Positions 35,249-47,409 of a stretch of DNA of 64,000 nt are shown in pieces. The notes under the pieces are model-generated. The model searched no databases. It was not told where the DNA came from and saw nothing but the letters and a program-made list of their open reading frames with translations. The position numbers and the translations under genes were made by a program. This DNA comes from Antitrichia curtipendula. Taxonomy: Eukaryota; Streptophyta; Bryopsida; Hypnales; Leucodontaceae. The DNA is taken from positions 3,614,696 through 3,678,695 of the forward strand of contig OX579638.1 of assembly GCA_951230915.1 (NCBI GenBank), written 5' to 3'. Numbering within the stretch: the first letter of the stretch is position 1; every line of letters starts with the position of its first letter.

Positions 35249-37862
35249 ACTCTTTTTAATAAACTACAAATTGCCATCAAAGAAGCAAATTCATTTAGTC
35301 GAGCACAAAACTAAATTGATTTCAAGTTGTATCTAGTGTAGTTAATATTAAAAGATTGCTAACATGACAATGATATTATTGGCAATGGAGAGGACATTCT
35401 AATGCACCAAAGAACGTGTCATTTAGTTTACTTACCCTATGCTAAAGTTATGTAGGGTCATAAGGTAATATGCTCTTCAATTGACATTTTAAAAGTTGAT
35501 TGCCTTTTGTAGAAGCTAAATTCTTTAACAAAATTCCTTAAATTTTCATAGGAGATTTATTGAAATTATCATCTTACACAAGTCCTTTCATATTATTTTG
35601 GATCTTTGTAAAAATAGTTATAAATTTTTGAATTTAGAATGCAATGGTTAGTAAAAACAACCACCTCTTCAAATGTAGGATATTGGTAAATTAATGAAAA
35701 CATAATTGTAGCTTGGTCTTAGCGATTGCCTTTAAAACATCAATGCTTTTACAATATACTAAGTATATTTTTGTAGATGCTCTAAATTCATTAATTTGAC
35801 AAATATAAATATTGATTTTTGAGATATACACAAAGTAATGATGGTGATTTTTGGCAACTACCAGTTGCAAGTGTATTGTCTCAAAATTTTTATATAGGCA
35901 AAAATATGATATACAAGAAAAAAAAAATATTAATTTCAAATTTTTGTGCATTTTTTAAGCTACTTGATCTCCTACTTCATGAGCTGATTATAATATAATT
36001 TTTGTTGTAGAATTTCATTGAAATAAATCAAAATTTTATTATTTTAAAGTCTTTTTTTTTTTTCTTCAATTTTTAGAATTTTTTTAAAAGACCACGTAAA
36101 AATTTCATGTTAAAGAAACATAGTATGGGTCCATTTCTTCTCCCAAAGTAACAATGGAACTTTAGAAATTAATACTTAAAGATTTTTGAATATGTTTTCA
36201 ACAAGAACGCTCCAAAACTTGCCATTACTTGTACAAAAATTAAATTTAAGAAAAAAAATGATTTAGATACATGTAAGCGTAGAATCTCTTAGTATACTTG
36301 GGAAACTTTTCAAAAATGTTGACCATGTACATTGCAAGATATTAGAGTTTGAATAAACAAGAATCTTTATTTTTGCTTCAAAGAATATTGGGCATCTACA
36401 CTTTACAAGGTCACATTTATATGGAAAAAGTCCAAGATGATCGTTAATATTTGGATTCATTTTTCAAGGCAAATTAAATGTAGCCATTGCAAGAATCACT
36501 TGTCCTATTTCTTGTCCCATAGGTCTTGGCCAAGTGGTTCTTGACTGATAACTTTTGCGTTGTATGTTTGTTTTTTATGATGTTTTAAGGAAAGGTACAC
36601 ATGGTAGTTTTAAACATTCACTAATTTTTTCCAGTATTTTTCAATTTATTTATTTTTATTAAATTGCCCCCAATTGGATGTCTACCTTGGCCATTTTAGG
36701 GGGTTTTAGAACTATTTCCAACCCATAAATACGAATTTGAAAGTTAAAATTGGAATACAAGGAGTTATATTAAAGTTACACAAATTTTTGAGAGATTTTT
36801 TAAAAATAGAAAATTGTCTACCTTCCACATTTGCTCAAAGTGAATTACTTATATACAAGTGCAAAGAAAATAATTTGTATTTGCCAAAAATAATAAAAGG
36901 TTGAAAAGGAGAACCTTCAAGTAGGTAAAAATGTTTTTTTTCCTTTGAATTATTTGAGTTTTTTTAATATTTTCTAAAAATCAAATTCAAAAGTATATAT
37001 TTCTTACATTCTTATAGGTTTCTTTTTTTGTGCATAACTTTTAGAGATACATTTTTCTAGACTTGAATTTTGAAACATAGGGTATTTTGAATGCTTTATA
37101 AATTATCCATATTTTATTTTATTTAGAAAGAAATTATTCCAAAGGTTAGAGTGCTCCACTATTAAGGCTGTTTTATTTCAGCAGGTGTTTCTTGTAATAA
37201 CCCCTACACACTCGAATTTTTATAAATAATTTGGAATTGGAAAACATTTTGGAAAAAAAGAATCTTAGGTCTTGAGGGATTAGTAACTCTATAAATATTT
37301 AGGTTCAATCACCTACTTCATACCCTTTATGAATTTTTTGGAAAACTCAATCAAGAAATCAAATTTTTTGACACTTTAAAAACATCATCTATAAAAAACC
37401 AAATAGACCCTTAGTATTGAAATTTTTCTATTGAGTTTTTCTTGGTGCTCTCTCATTGAGTACCTAAATTACTCCATGATGTTTGTTACTATTATTTCTA
37501 TTGATCTTTACAATTGTTTATTAGTTTGGCATTTTAAAAATCATCATGAAATTTACTCAAAAATTTATTTTAAAAATCATATGAATTTCATTTTGATGTT
37601 TGAAAATACAAAAAAATGAGATTAGGTTTCAAACATATGTTACTAGGTGTTAAAATTACCAAATTTTAGCAGTCTATAGTTTAATGTAGAAATCTAATGA
37701 AGTTTGACCAAGCTCAGACTACTTTGAAGAAAAAAACCTACGTAATCAACTGCATTTGGTTTGGCAAACTATAGTTGTAAGCATGTCGCTCCAAACATTT
37801 TTTTTGGTGCAAATTGGAACAAAATGTGACTTTTCTTGCTTGTTGTTTAAAATATAGGTCAA
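35249..37862. other. Intergenic with TTAA-element fragments
   Basis: No gene supported. About 36,168-36,455 is an inverted fragment of the element A/C right half, beginning with an eroded end (TTAATACTTAAAGATTTTTG). Another pair of worn ends lies at 37,200-37,285. The segment 37,680-37,862 is the left flank of element D and is duplicated at 39,172-39,320. Confidence 0.45.
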
Positions 37863-37866
37863 TTAA

Positions 37867-39164
37867 CCCCTAAAGTCCGTTATATAGTTTTTTGGCAATG
37901 TATATATTTGGGCAGCTCACTACAAATGGAATTTTCATTTTTTTCCTTAAAATTTTCAGAGAACATGTGGTCAAGGAGAAGCTCTTAGGCCCAACAATTT
38001 CAAACTTTTGAATATATGGTTAAAAAATTATTGCATGATATGTAGTTTTTCAATGTATAATGTAATTTCACCCCTATTTAAAGGCCTCTAAACTGTTAAT
38101 GTTTACGCTTCTACAAAAATATGTGCTTTGGTCATCCCTTATTGTAAGTTCCACTATAATCATTAAAAAAATTTACTTACAATTAGCAATTGACACTTGA
38201 CAAGATTTCTTTGTATCACATGTTGAAATATTCAATCTATAATTGCTTTTAAAAGAAATTTCCAATGTTGAGCTTCAAATTTTATTGAAAAATATTGGTT
38301 TGTATACTAGTTAATCTAACAATATATATAGATATGATGTTTGAATAATATTTTACATGTCAAAAGATATCATCTTTGATATCTTGTACACTATATGATT
38401 AAAAAATTATTGTATGATATGTAGTTTTTTTCACCAGGCGGGCAGTCTGGATTGATTAAAAAAATAAATTTTCTCAATAATAAAAAATTTGAAATAATTT
38501 TTTTAGAGTTACAAATACATGGAAAGCTTTTAATCATTTCATTTTGATCAATGAGTCAAAAGTTATGATGAGTTCTAGCTAGCAGGCAGTTATGGATTCT
38601 CTACTCTAAATTGAGATGACTTTGAAGTATTTTATCTTATTCAATTTTCAATATTTATGGGAAAAAATAAAACCATAGGATGTAGATTTCTTGTTCAAAT
38701 TTTCAACCATTGGGATTGGAATTTTTTAATTCCAAAGTAAATGATTAACAATTTAGTATTTTGATTCATTTTCACTTCTTTCTATTTACTAATTTCTTCC
38801 TATATGTTGTACAATTCTAACTAATCTAAAATTTTTAAGCATGTATCCAACTTGCCTTGGTGAATGAATCCAAAGAGTTGCAACAATTTTGGACATTTTT
38901 TCATACATATGTGACCTTGTGAAGTGCAACTACCCGGTTTTTTGTAGGGCCCATTAAAGGCTTTTTGTCAATTCAAATGTTAATATCTTGCAATGTGCAC
39001 AGTCAAAATCTCTGAAATATTTTCCACATTTTACCAAATCAACTTACTCTAAGATCCTACGGTTGGATGTGTCTAAAAAAATTTCTTTAAATTTTTTTAT
39101 ACTTGCCCTTAAAATGGGAGTTTTGGAGAGTTATTGGTGAAAAATTAAGTAGAGAACTTTAGGG
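37867..39164 (+). mobile_element. TTAA-flanked element D with internal insertion
   Basis: TTAA at 37,863-37,866 and 39,165-39,168. Left terminus CCCCTAAAGTCCGTTA, right terminus ACTTTAGGG. The interior matches elements A and C but contains about 370 extra bases, between two ~33-bp direct repeats (around 38,022-38,054 and 38,392-38,428). Part of the extra DNA (38,350-38,393) matches the Tnp2 transposase gene at 43,671-43,716. No ORF. Confidence 0.6.
38350..38393 (+). pseudogene. Fragment of Tnp2 transposase coding sequence
   Basis: ACATGTCAAAAGATATCATC and the bases after it match 43,673-43,716 of the Tnp2 pseudogene with few changes, in the same orientation. The piece covers the region that encodes the family's DxMH block. 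It lies inside element D. Confidence 0.6.
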
Positions 39165-39324
39165 TTAATATACAAGTCTAATGAAGTTTGACCAAGCTCA
39201 GACTACTACAAAGCTAAAAAGTACATCAATCAACTACATTTTACTTGGCAAACTTATGGTTGTTCGAAGCTCATTCCAAACATATTTCTTGGTGAGAATT
39301 GGAACAAATTGCAACTTCCTTTAA

Positions 39325-40214
39325 CCCCTAAAGTCCCAAGGCCATTTTTGTTACGTTCATTCATTCAAAAAAAAAAATTAGCATCTAACCATAGGATCTT
39401 GTACTTAACTTGTCTAAGATCATGTGGTAAAATTTTCATGAAGATTGACCGTGTAGATTGGAAGATATTAGCATTCAAAGTTGAAAAAGAAAGTTTTTTT
39501 GAACACTGGCCTGCAATTTCAGATGACCTTGACCGCAATTTGTGGAATTTTTTTCACTTCAGACTTTGAATTTAAGTTTTTTTATGTTGAAGAATTGAGT
39601 TGAAAGTCTAAAAACAAATTTATAGAAAAAATGCACTTGATTTTCATTCTTTAAAAAATTATTAAGTATAAGTAGGTCCAAGAATGAACAAAAATCTAAA
39701 TTGTCAATAGCTCTTAGATGGGATTGAAACACAATAATTCCAATGGTGAGATTATTTTAGCAAGCAAATACAGCATTTTCAAAAAAGATAAATTAATATT
39801 TGTGATAATTGCATTCAAAAATGAACCCTGCAAGTTATTTTTTCAAGAAAATGCTTAGATTGCTCGAAAGACAAGATTGTCCTTAACTTTCTCATTATTA
39901 GCCCAAATTGAGTGAATCAAAGCTTCACATGTAGACAAAAATGTAACATTTTAGGGATAAAATAAAATGAAATTTATTTTGACTTTTTGCAATTTTTTTT
40001 TTTGTATTGCCTGTCAAATTCAATTTTAGTTTTTTTGCGGTATAACTTTTGCTCTCGGACACCAATTGAATTAAAGTTTATATTCCCATGAAGCTAAATA
40101 AACCAATTTTTCTATCTTATGGGAAAGTTTCAAAAAGTTTCACTAAAAACTGAGATCATAGGAACATGTCTGAAATCCAATTTGTCCCCCGAGGGGACAA
40201 TGGGACTTTAGGGG
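39325..40214 (+). mobile_element. TTAA-flanked element G
   Basis: Perfect TTAA on both sides (39,321-39,324 and 40,215-40,218). Termini CCCCTAAAGTCCCA and its exact complement give a 14-bp TIR. 890 bp and colinear with element F. It sits in the duplicated flank between D and E; the other flank copy (37,680-37,862) lacks it. No coding capacity. Confidence 0.75.
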
Positions 40215-40262
40215 TTAATAGTTGCATGTTGTTAAAAATGTAGGTCAATTTAATTGAATTAA

Positions 40263-41060
40263 CCCCTAAAGTCTCCAACAACGTTTTCTATCCGTCATTA
40301 TATATATTTTGGGCAACTCACTATAATTGAAATTTTCATTTATTTCTTTGATATTTTCATAGAATATGTGGTCAAAGAGTAGATGTAGGGCCCTATAATT
40401 TGCATAACTTTTGACTACATAGTTTAGGATGTTATTGCATTATATGTAGTTTTCATGCCACAACAAGCAAATTAAAAAAATTTGACCTTGTGAAGTGCAG
40501 CTACCCGGTTCTTCACAGGGCCAAAAAAAGTCTCTTTGTCAATTCAAACGCTTATATATTGCAATCTACAAGGTGGAAATTTCTGAAATTTTTTCTACAT
40601 CTTTTTGAATTAGCTTACTACATGATCCTACGGTTGGATGTGTCCAAAAATGTTTATTTTTATTTTTTTGATACTTGTCCTAAAAATGGCAGCTTTAGAG
40701 CGTTTTTGGTGAAAACATAGTCAAGAAACTTTAGAAGTTACGAAATATAAATTAATTTTTTTTTTTTAGATTTATATATATGTGAAAGCTTTGAATCATT
40801 CCATTTGAATTAATGAGGTCAAAGTTTTTCATAGTATTTGTTTGCGCGCAACTAGGGATTTTCCACTCTGAATTAAACTTTGAAGTCTTTTATTCAACTG
40901 AATTTTCAATATTTTTGGAAAAATACAATCACAGGATGAATATTGTTTATCACAATATTACATCCGCTGGAATTGGCATTTTTCAATTCCATAATGAAAT
41001 TCTTAACAACCTAGTTTTTAAATCATTCTCTATTTTTTTCTATTTACTTTTTTTTTTCTA
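40263..41060 (+). mobile_element. Rearranged TTAA element E
   Basis: TTAA at 40,259-40,262 then CCCCTAAAGTCTCC. The left part matches A and D, then jumps to the right-end part, finishing AACTTTAGAAGTTAC near 40,741. The missing middle part follows afterwards (about 40,742-41,060, matching 16,245-16,560). The order is therefore left, right, middle. Confidence 0.45.
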
Positions 41061-41520
41061 TTTTATACACTTTAAGCATTGAAAAAAAAATGATTTTTTC
41101 CAATTATTGTTGTACTCATTAGAAATATGGTTGAGAAATATTTCCCAATACTTATGGACGAGTAGAATCTACATAAAAACATCTATGCAACATATCAACA
41201 AATAATTCTTAATTTTTATTTTTATTTTTTTTCAAACTATAATAAAGTTTACTTTTATTTTTGGACAATGTAAAAGAACTAAAAGAGAAAAAGTTACTTT
41301 TACTTTTGAACAAAGTAATTTAAAAAGGATTTCAAGAATTCTTGAATATATTGTATGCCTTAACCACCTTCAAATTGTCTATATCATTAGTCTATTGTTT
41401 GTCTTTATTTAGAAGATTCAATATTGTGATTCGAAGCTTTTATTTATGTTTTATTTTTATTGGATACAATTGAGAACAAGAATACAAGAAAGTAGACAAT
41501 AACAAAATTAAACTTTAAGA
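41061..41520. other. Intergenic, nothing recognised
   Basis: AT-rich. I looked for a CACTA terminus that would bound the downstream Tnp2 gene and found none. Confidence 0.4.
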
Positions 41521-44500
41521 TATGGCTACTCAAATTCCAAATCGAAGATACGATGCGATTGCCCGAAATGCGTTACTCCTAAAACACCAAATGGAAAAAT
41601 AATTGAGATCCGGATAGCAAGAAGATATGATAAAAAGAGAAGACTGGATATGGTTGGAGGTGTTGGAGTTGCAAAAGAAGAAGGAGTTCATGTTCAAGTA
41701 GAGCAAGATTTTGGCATTGATGTTCAACAAGGTGTAGGAATTGATGTAGAGCAAGATGTTGGGATTCATGAAGAGCAAGATTTCAGTGTGGATGTACAAC
41801 AAAGTTTTGAGGTTGATGAAGAGCAAGTTGTTGGGTTGTGCTAGTTGGTGAAGAAAGAGGGCATGTGCAACATGAAGGAGAAAGAGGAGAATAATTGCTT
41901 TCAGTAGAAGAAGAGGTGGTTTCAATAGAAGATGAGGGTATACCATAAGAAGAAGAGGGTGATATGTCCATGGAGCAAGAGAATGCATTTGCAATTGAAG
42001 AAGAAATTGAGGAAGAAGATGCAATGCCATGAGAAGAAGAAGATGTGCCTCTGCAAGAGGAAGAAGATGTGATTGTAGTAGACGAAGGCGGTGCGTCTAC
42101 AATTGATGAAGGGACCCAATTTACTACTCAGAAAAAAATAATGAAATCAAAAGTAGTAGAAATGCAAAGGTTCTGTGATTCTTATGGATGCTCTCAAGCT
42201 ATGCAAGAGGGTCCACTGAATATGATGTTCAGTACATTGGGACATAATAATGAAAATGTTCAACCTTGGGAGTAAACATTTGGCAATGTATTCAAAAGCA
42301 TGCTAAGTACTTGGAAAAGAGAATTGATGGGGGGACAAACCCATCATCTTGGAAAAGACTAATGAGCATATACAAAAATGAAGGCATGATTGAACCACAA
42401 TGTTGGAGAATGTGTATAAGGACCAATGATTATGTTCATGAGCCTTTTTTCTTGCCACCAAGTGTTGATGACAGTTGCAGTAGAATGAGTGATAAGTTTT
42501 GCAATTGTAATCCTCCTCATGAAGTCATGAAATAAAATTGTCCATGATGCTCCAAAAAATGTACCATGTGTACAAATCGGTTAAGAAAAGATATGATTAC
42601 ATTTGACTACTTACCAATGATTGCAATGTTTTGTCTTCTAATGAATGCAAGGACATTTTGTGAAAAAATGTTGACTATGTGGCAACAAAAATCAAGTTGG
42701 ATTGGGAAAAAAAAAATAGAAGCACCCAATCATGTGAAAGAATTTTGGCATAGGTAGAAGTTGAGGATGTACCAAGACTTTTGGAACCTAGCCTCTCACT
42801 GGGAATTGCCCATTCTATGTTCGACTCCGGGATGCAAGATTGCTTATCCAGCATTTCCTGAAAAGTGACAGAATTTAATACGTGGATGGGATGAAGAATC
42901 TCAAACATATAGTGGATTCAATTGTGACTTGTGTAGGCGGTGGATATCTGGCCAAAAGGTCTTGGTGCGTGAAGATCCTCAAAACATTGCTCTATCTATC
43001 CATTGGGATGGATTCACCATTAGTGAGGGTAATAAGGAGCGAAGTACATGGGCTGTGAATGTTGGGGTATTGAATGCAAGCACGTCGGATCCTATTATGC
43101 TTCTACTAATGCTTTTTATACCAACTGTACTTGGAAGTCAAGCCACAACTGCTAGTTCAGCACTGGAGAAGATATTGAAGAAATCTGCAACAATGTTTTT
43201 GCGCCCTTTTATGGAGGAGTTGGAGCAAATGTTTTGTAGTGGGTTCAAAGTGAAATACAACTATCCATCCAATTTTATAAGTCCACTTCTACCAGAACCT
43301 GAAGCAAATGGAGACATCATCCGAGTTATACTCATGCTTATAACAGGGGATCACTCAACCAATTGCAAGATTAGTAAACTCAAGCAGTCGGGAAAAGCAC
43401 CTTGCCGCCGTTGCAAAATGCATACTCAATTAGTAGAACGTGAATCCATTGCATCCAGATTTAGAGAACCTCGAAGAAGGAGTGAATACATTTATGGACA
43501 AAATCGTTGACAATTCTTAGGGACTATCCAAAAATGAACATCCAAAGAACTATATGAAAACCTTTGTAAATGGTGGGAAAAACCGGAAGGTCCCCAACGT
43601 CAAGAGTTTGGAAAGAATATAGGCATTTCTGGTGAATCTCCACTCTGGCGTTTTTATCATCTCTATAGATTTGACATGTCAAAAGATATCATCTTTGATG
43701 TCATGCACACTGCATGCTTGCAATTATTCAAGTATTACACTATTGAATTGTTTAAGGAGATCTCGCAGGTACAGTGTACAGAAGATGTTGAAAATATTTG
43801 TGATGTTGTTGAGAAAGCGCGCCCTTGTGAAATGAAGCTTGATCAGTGGCCATACAAGCCCGTTGAAACGCACACCTGTTACGTGGCTGAAGATTTGAAG
43901 TTGTTTGTCATGTGGGTTGTATCCTTTATATTGCAAACATGTGGACAAAGAATGAAACCCAAATTTACAAAAATTGGACTTCTACTCAATGACATTGCCC
44001 ACCACCTTTTCAATTATATAAGGGATACTGGTTGGATAGGAGAGCAAGTTGAAGTGGCCTTGAATTTGTTTAAATATTGGCAGGTAATATTAGAAGATGC
44101 ATTTGGTGCAAATTCAAGTCCCTTGGAGCATGTAGCAAGGGCAGGACATCTTCTAGAAGATGTTAAGCATTTCGGACATTTAGATGTCTACTGGTGTTTT
44201 TCTCATGAGCAAGAGGTGTAGAAGTATTTGAACATCAATGCAAACCACAAAGGAGTGGAAAAAACCTTCATTGTATTTTATGCAAGAAAACTCTTTCAAG
44301 AGGTTAGTATACAAATTGGTTAGGAAGTTGAAGGTTTATTTGCTCAACAAAGAGCTTTGATGAAAATTCATAACCATCTTATGTTTCTGCAAGGCCACCC
44401 AGGTGTGCAGATGAACAATTGTATGATATGCTACAACCAGCATGAACAATGCATACTATATTGTGGATCTATTGAAGAAGCAAAAGAATTGATTCAATTG

Positions 44501-45079
44501 ATGAAAAATGCCCTTAAAAGTGCTTGTGCATAGATGTTGAGTAAAAAAGGCATCCTCTTAGGCCGATTGGATAATGCAAACGTCAAACTTGTTGAATCCT
44601 TTGTAGACAAGTATGTAAGGACATACTATGAAGGGAGAGATAGAGAAGTCTTAGTTGACACAAGTGCTAAGAAAATCATGTTTACAGGGGCACTCTATAG
44701 AATTGGGGATGATGTGGTTGTCACCAGAGATGATGATCCGCAAGGGACCCCATGGAAGTGTAGAATCAAAGAGTTCATATTTCATTGTACCGATGAAGAA
44801 GTTACAGTCCACTTTGCCGCTAACTATTATAAATTAAAATAGACTTGGATACCAACTGCACATCGATACGAAGACGACATAGATGAAGTGACTGGCATGA
44901 ATGTGGTGAAAACTGATGTTTTCTATCCATTCAATGAAACGAGCATAAAACCGTTGCAGTCGATTCAACATAAATTCATGAGAGTTGACATTAGTAGAAA
45001 TCGTGTTGTAGCCTATGAAATGTGTAGGACCAAAAGGAGAAGTGCATTAGCGTTGGGTTTATTTAGGAACACCTTATAA
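41521..45079 (+). pseudogene. Tnp2-type (CACTA/En-Spm) transposase pseudogene
   Basis: The 5' part encodes a cysteine motif (CDCPKC at about 41,554) and basic residues, then an acidic repetitive segment rich in Glu, Val and Gln (41,650-42,110). Two frame changes occur near 41,843 and 42,270. From 42,266 to 45,079 a single frame can be followed without any indel. It has CDLCRRW, then FLRPFMEEL, then GDHSTNCKISKLKQSGKAPC (the tnp2 region with its cysteines), then MSKDIIFDVMHTACLQLF, and a long C-terminal part. Ten in-frame stops interrupt it (42533, 42545, 42755, 42866, 43508, 43535, 44219, 44321, 44531, 44840; first base of each). It is therefore dead. The family call rests on motif order; a KDZ-type transposase is the alternative. 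I could not find element ends. Confidence 0.7.
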
Positions 45080-46589
45080 ACAACACAAATATAGGTTTGT
45101 ATACTACACTATTGAATGGAATGATTCATTTTCTTAGGGTTTCCTACCATGTAGTCTATCTTTACAACTGTTGCAATTTTTTAGACAATTGATTAATTAT
45201 ATAGTACAAATTGGTTTCAAATGTCAAAAGTTCTTATTGAATTGATGATTCATACACTTGCGATATAATGTTCTGCATTGCAATTTTTATTATTTATTGT
45301 TTTCAATTAATAATAATATAAAGAAGAAGAAAAATTGTCTAGTAAAAAACACCAAGAATGGAATCTTGCTTTTCCTAAAATAAAATTTAGTATCATTGAC
45401 CAGACTGGGATTATATAAGAATTAAATGTTAACTTTCAAAGATGACAAATTTCAATTTCATGTTGAATATTGGAAAAAATTGGAATGGATGAATTACAAG
45501 TTTGCAAATGTAGTAGAGCGCACTTTACTATGGTGTTTAGAACTACTCAATTACTCATGAAGATCACTACTTAAAGTGATAAGATTTTGAAATTGGCTTT
45601 CTAGCTTGAAGGGCGCACTCCCTCTTATATTTTGTATACACCTGCAATAATGACCTATTTAATGGAGGGGATATTTACCTTGTAAAATATAATATAAGGC
45701 ATGGTCTTTTTATTAATAAAGGTTAATTTTTGTATTTTAAGGTGTCCTATTGGTATTTATAATTTATTGGGGGAGTCATTGTAAGGTACCCTATATTACT
45801 TACACCCCGCTTTTTCCCCTTATTCCTATTTTATTTTTTATCCCTCATTTTTTTCATTATATTTCATTTTTTTCCTTGTATTCTATTGTTGTGAAAGTGC
45901 GCAATAGTGTGACCATGTTGAAATGACATAAAGAATAAAAGAGTAAGCCAACCGCAAAGAGAGGGCAACATAAGCATTGGTGTATTGTATGAAAACATAA
46001 ACAAACAACAAACAAATACACTGTTTGTATTCAAGAACACAATGGAGTATGAGAAAGTCATTAGAAGTTCTATAATAAACTAATTTGACACTTCTATATA
46101 CTACAGAAAATTGCATAAGAAGGTGGAACCTCCTAACAAAACAAAAATGTGGAAATAAAGCGCAAGGACAACCCAATAATAAAATGAAATAATAAAGTAA
46201 ATAAACACTAGTGCAGAACATTCCAAAGTAGCAAAAATCCTAGACTAGTTCTAAGCAAGCCAATGAACTCATTGCATTTTCCCTCCCACACCTTGTCAAC
46301 GGAAATTGAAATCCATTAATTCGGTAATGCACTTCAGGGATACCTTACTTTGGATGCTATGTTAGATATATACCCTATCCTGAAATTTAGCCGTTTGGCA
46401 AAGTACTTAGCCCAATAGACATCCATAACTTGATAGAAAGCAGATTTTTCATCTTCACACAAAATTTTAGAGCCCATATAACCTATCATCTTATTTAGTA
46501 TATGATATTTTATATTAAATGCTCACATTATTTTTTTATCTTATATCTGTAGTCTAAGTTTTGCTACTTCTGCAAATACCCAGAGAACT
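45080..46589. other. Intergenic; contains a relative of the 62.6-kb element end
   Basis: About 45,610-45,690 resembles 62,578-62,660, the left end of the hAT-type element there. No complete element is visible. A minus-strand ORF at 45,883-46,221 is hydrophobic and without motif. Near 46,330-46,440 the minus strand gives a short protein-like stretch (around YWAKYFAKRLNFR) whose DNA partly recurs near 57,494-57,520, suggesting decayed mobile-element coding DNA. Confidence 0.35.
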
Positions 46590-46820
46590 AGTATAGGGGT
46601 TCAAAATCTAGGGAATAGTCAAATAGTCTAACGTTTTGTAACTAGGGTCACTTGTATTCAAGATTGGAATGAGATTTACTATAATATTTCACAAACACAA
46701 AGGAAACATACATTCACTCTTATACCCATTTGTATAATTTAGTTGCCGGTCCTTTAAATAATGCCATGGACGCGAGAAATGCAATCTCAGTCCTGCTTAA
46801 TGTTCTAGGGGAGAGTTTCA

Positions 46821-47044
46821 ACAATTTGTCAGGTTTGACCACAATTTGTCAGGTTTGACCACAATTTGTCATGCGCATGATCTACTAGATCAATTAGATT
46901 ATGATCATGTATTAGTCTAATCACTAGTTTAGATGAGTGGAAACCAGTCCCAATCCTACGACAATTTGTCTCTAACTAATGCAGAGCATGATTGCAATGC
47001 ATTCACCAAGCTTAGTATACTCTGCACAATTGCAACAATTTGTC
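46821..47044. repeat. Left subterminal array of ACAATTTGTC
   Basis: Exact copies start at 46,821, 46,841, 46,861, 46,961 and 47,035. The first three form a 20-bp tandem repeat (ACAATTTGTCAGGTTTGACC). The fourth is preceded by G, making the perfect 11-bp palindrome GACAATTTGTC. Confidence 0.85.
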
Positions 47045-47409
47045 AAAGTACACAATTCATTTCAAATACAGGAACCAAACCAAAGCACAAGATCTCACTA
47101 TTAGTCTTACCCACTCAAGCTAATCTTTAGACTAATTGTTGTGTCTGAGAACAAAATCACTTCATTTAGAACTATACTCACATCTACTAAGTAATTCCAA
47201 TTCAATTTCACCCAACAACTAATCATTAGAAGAAAATTCGGGTCTCTGGATGGCCGGTACTTTGGGCTTGAAAAATAATTTTTTGCTTTTTAGAAAATGG
47301 TCAATTCCAACATCATGGGTACTTGGCGCTTGTTGCCATCAAACCTGCACGCCAATGAGCTGTGGACGGTACAGGTCGAGTTGTCACTGAAGCACTCAAG
47401 TGGCGCCTT

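Noticed and set aside
37863..37880. TTAACCCCTAAA ends as interstitial telomere repeats
   Set aside because: Each occurs once per boundary, is paired with an inverted copy about 0.6-1.3 kb away and is flanked by TTAA, so it is a transposon terminus rather than a telomere tract.
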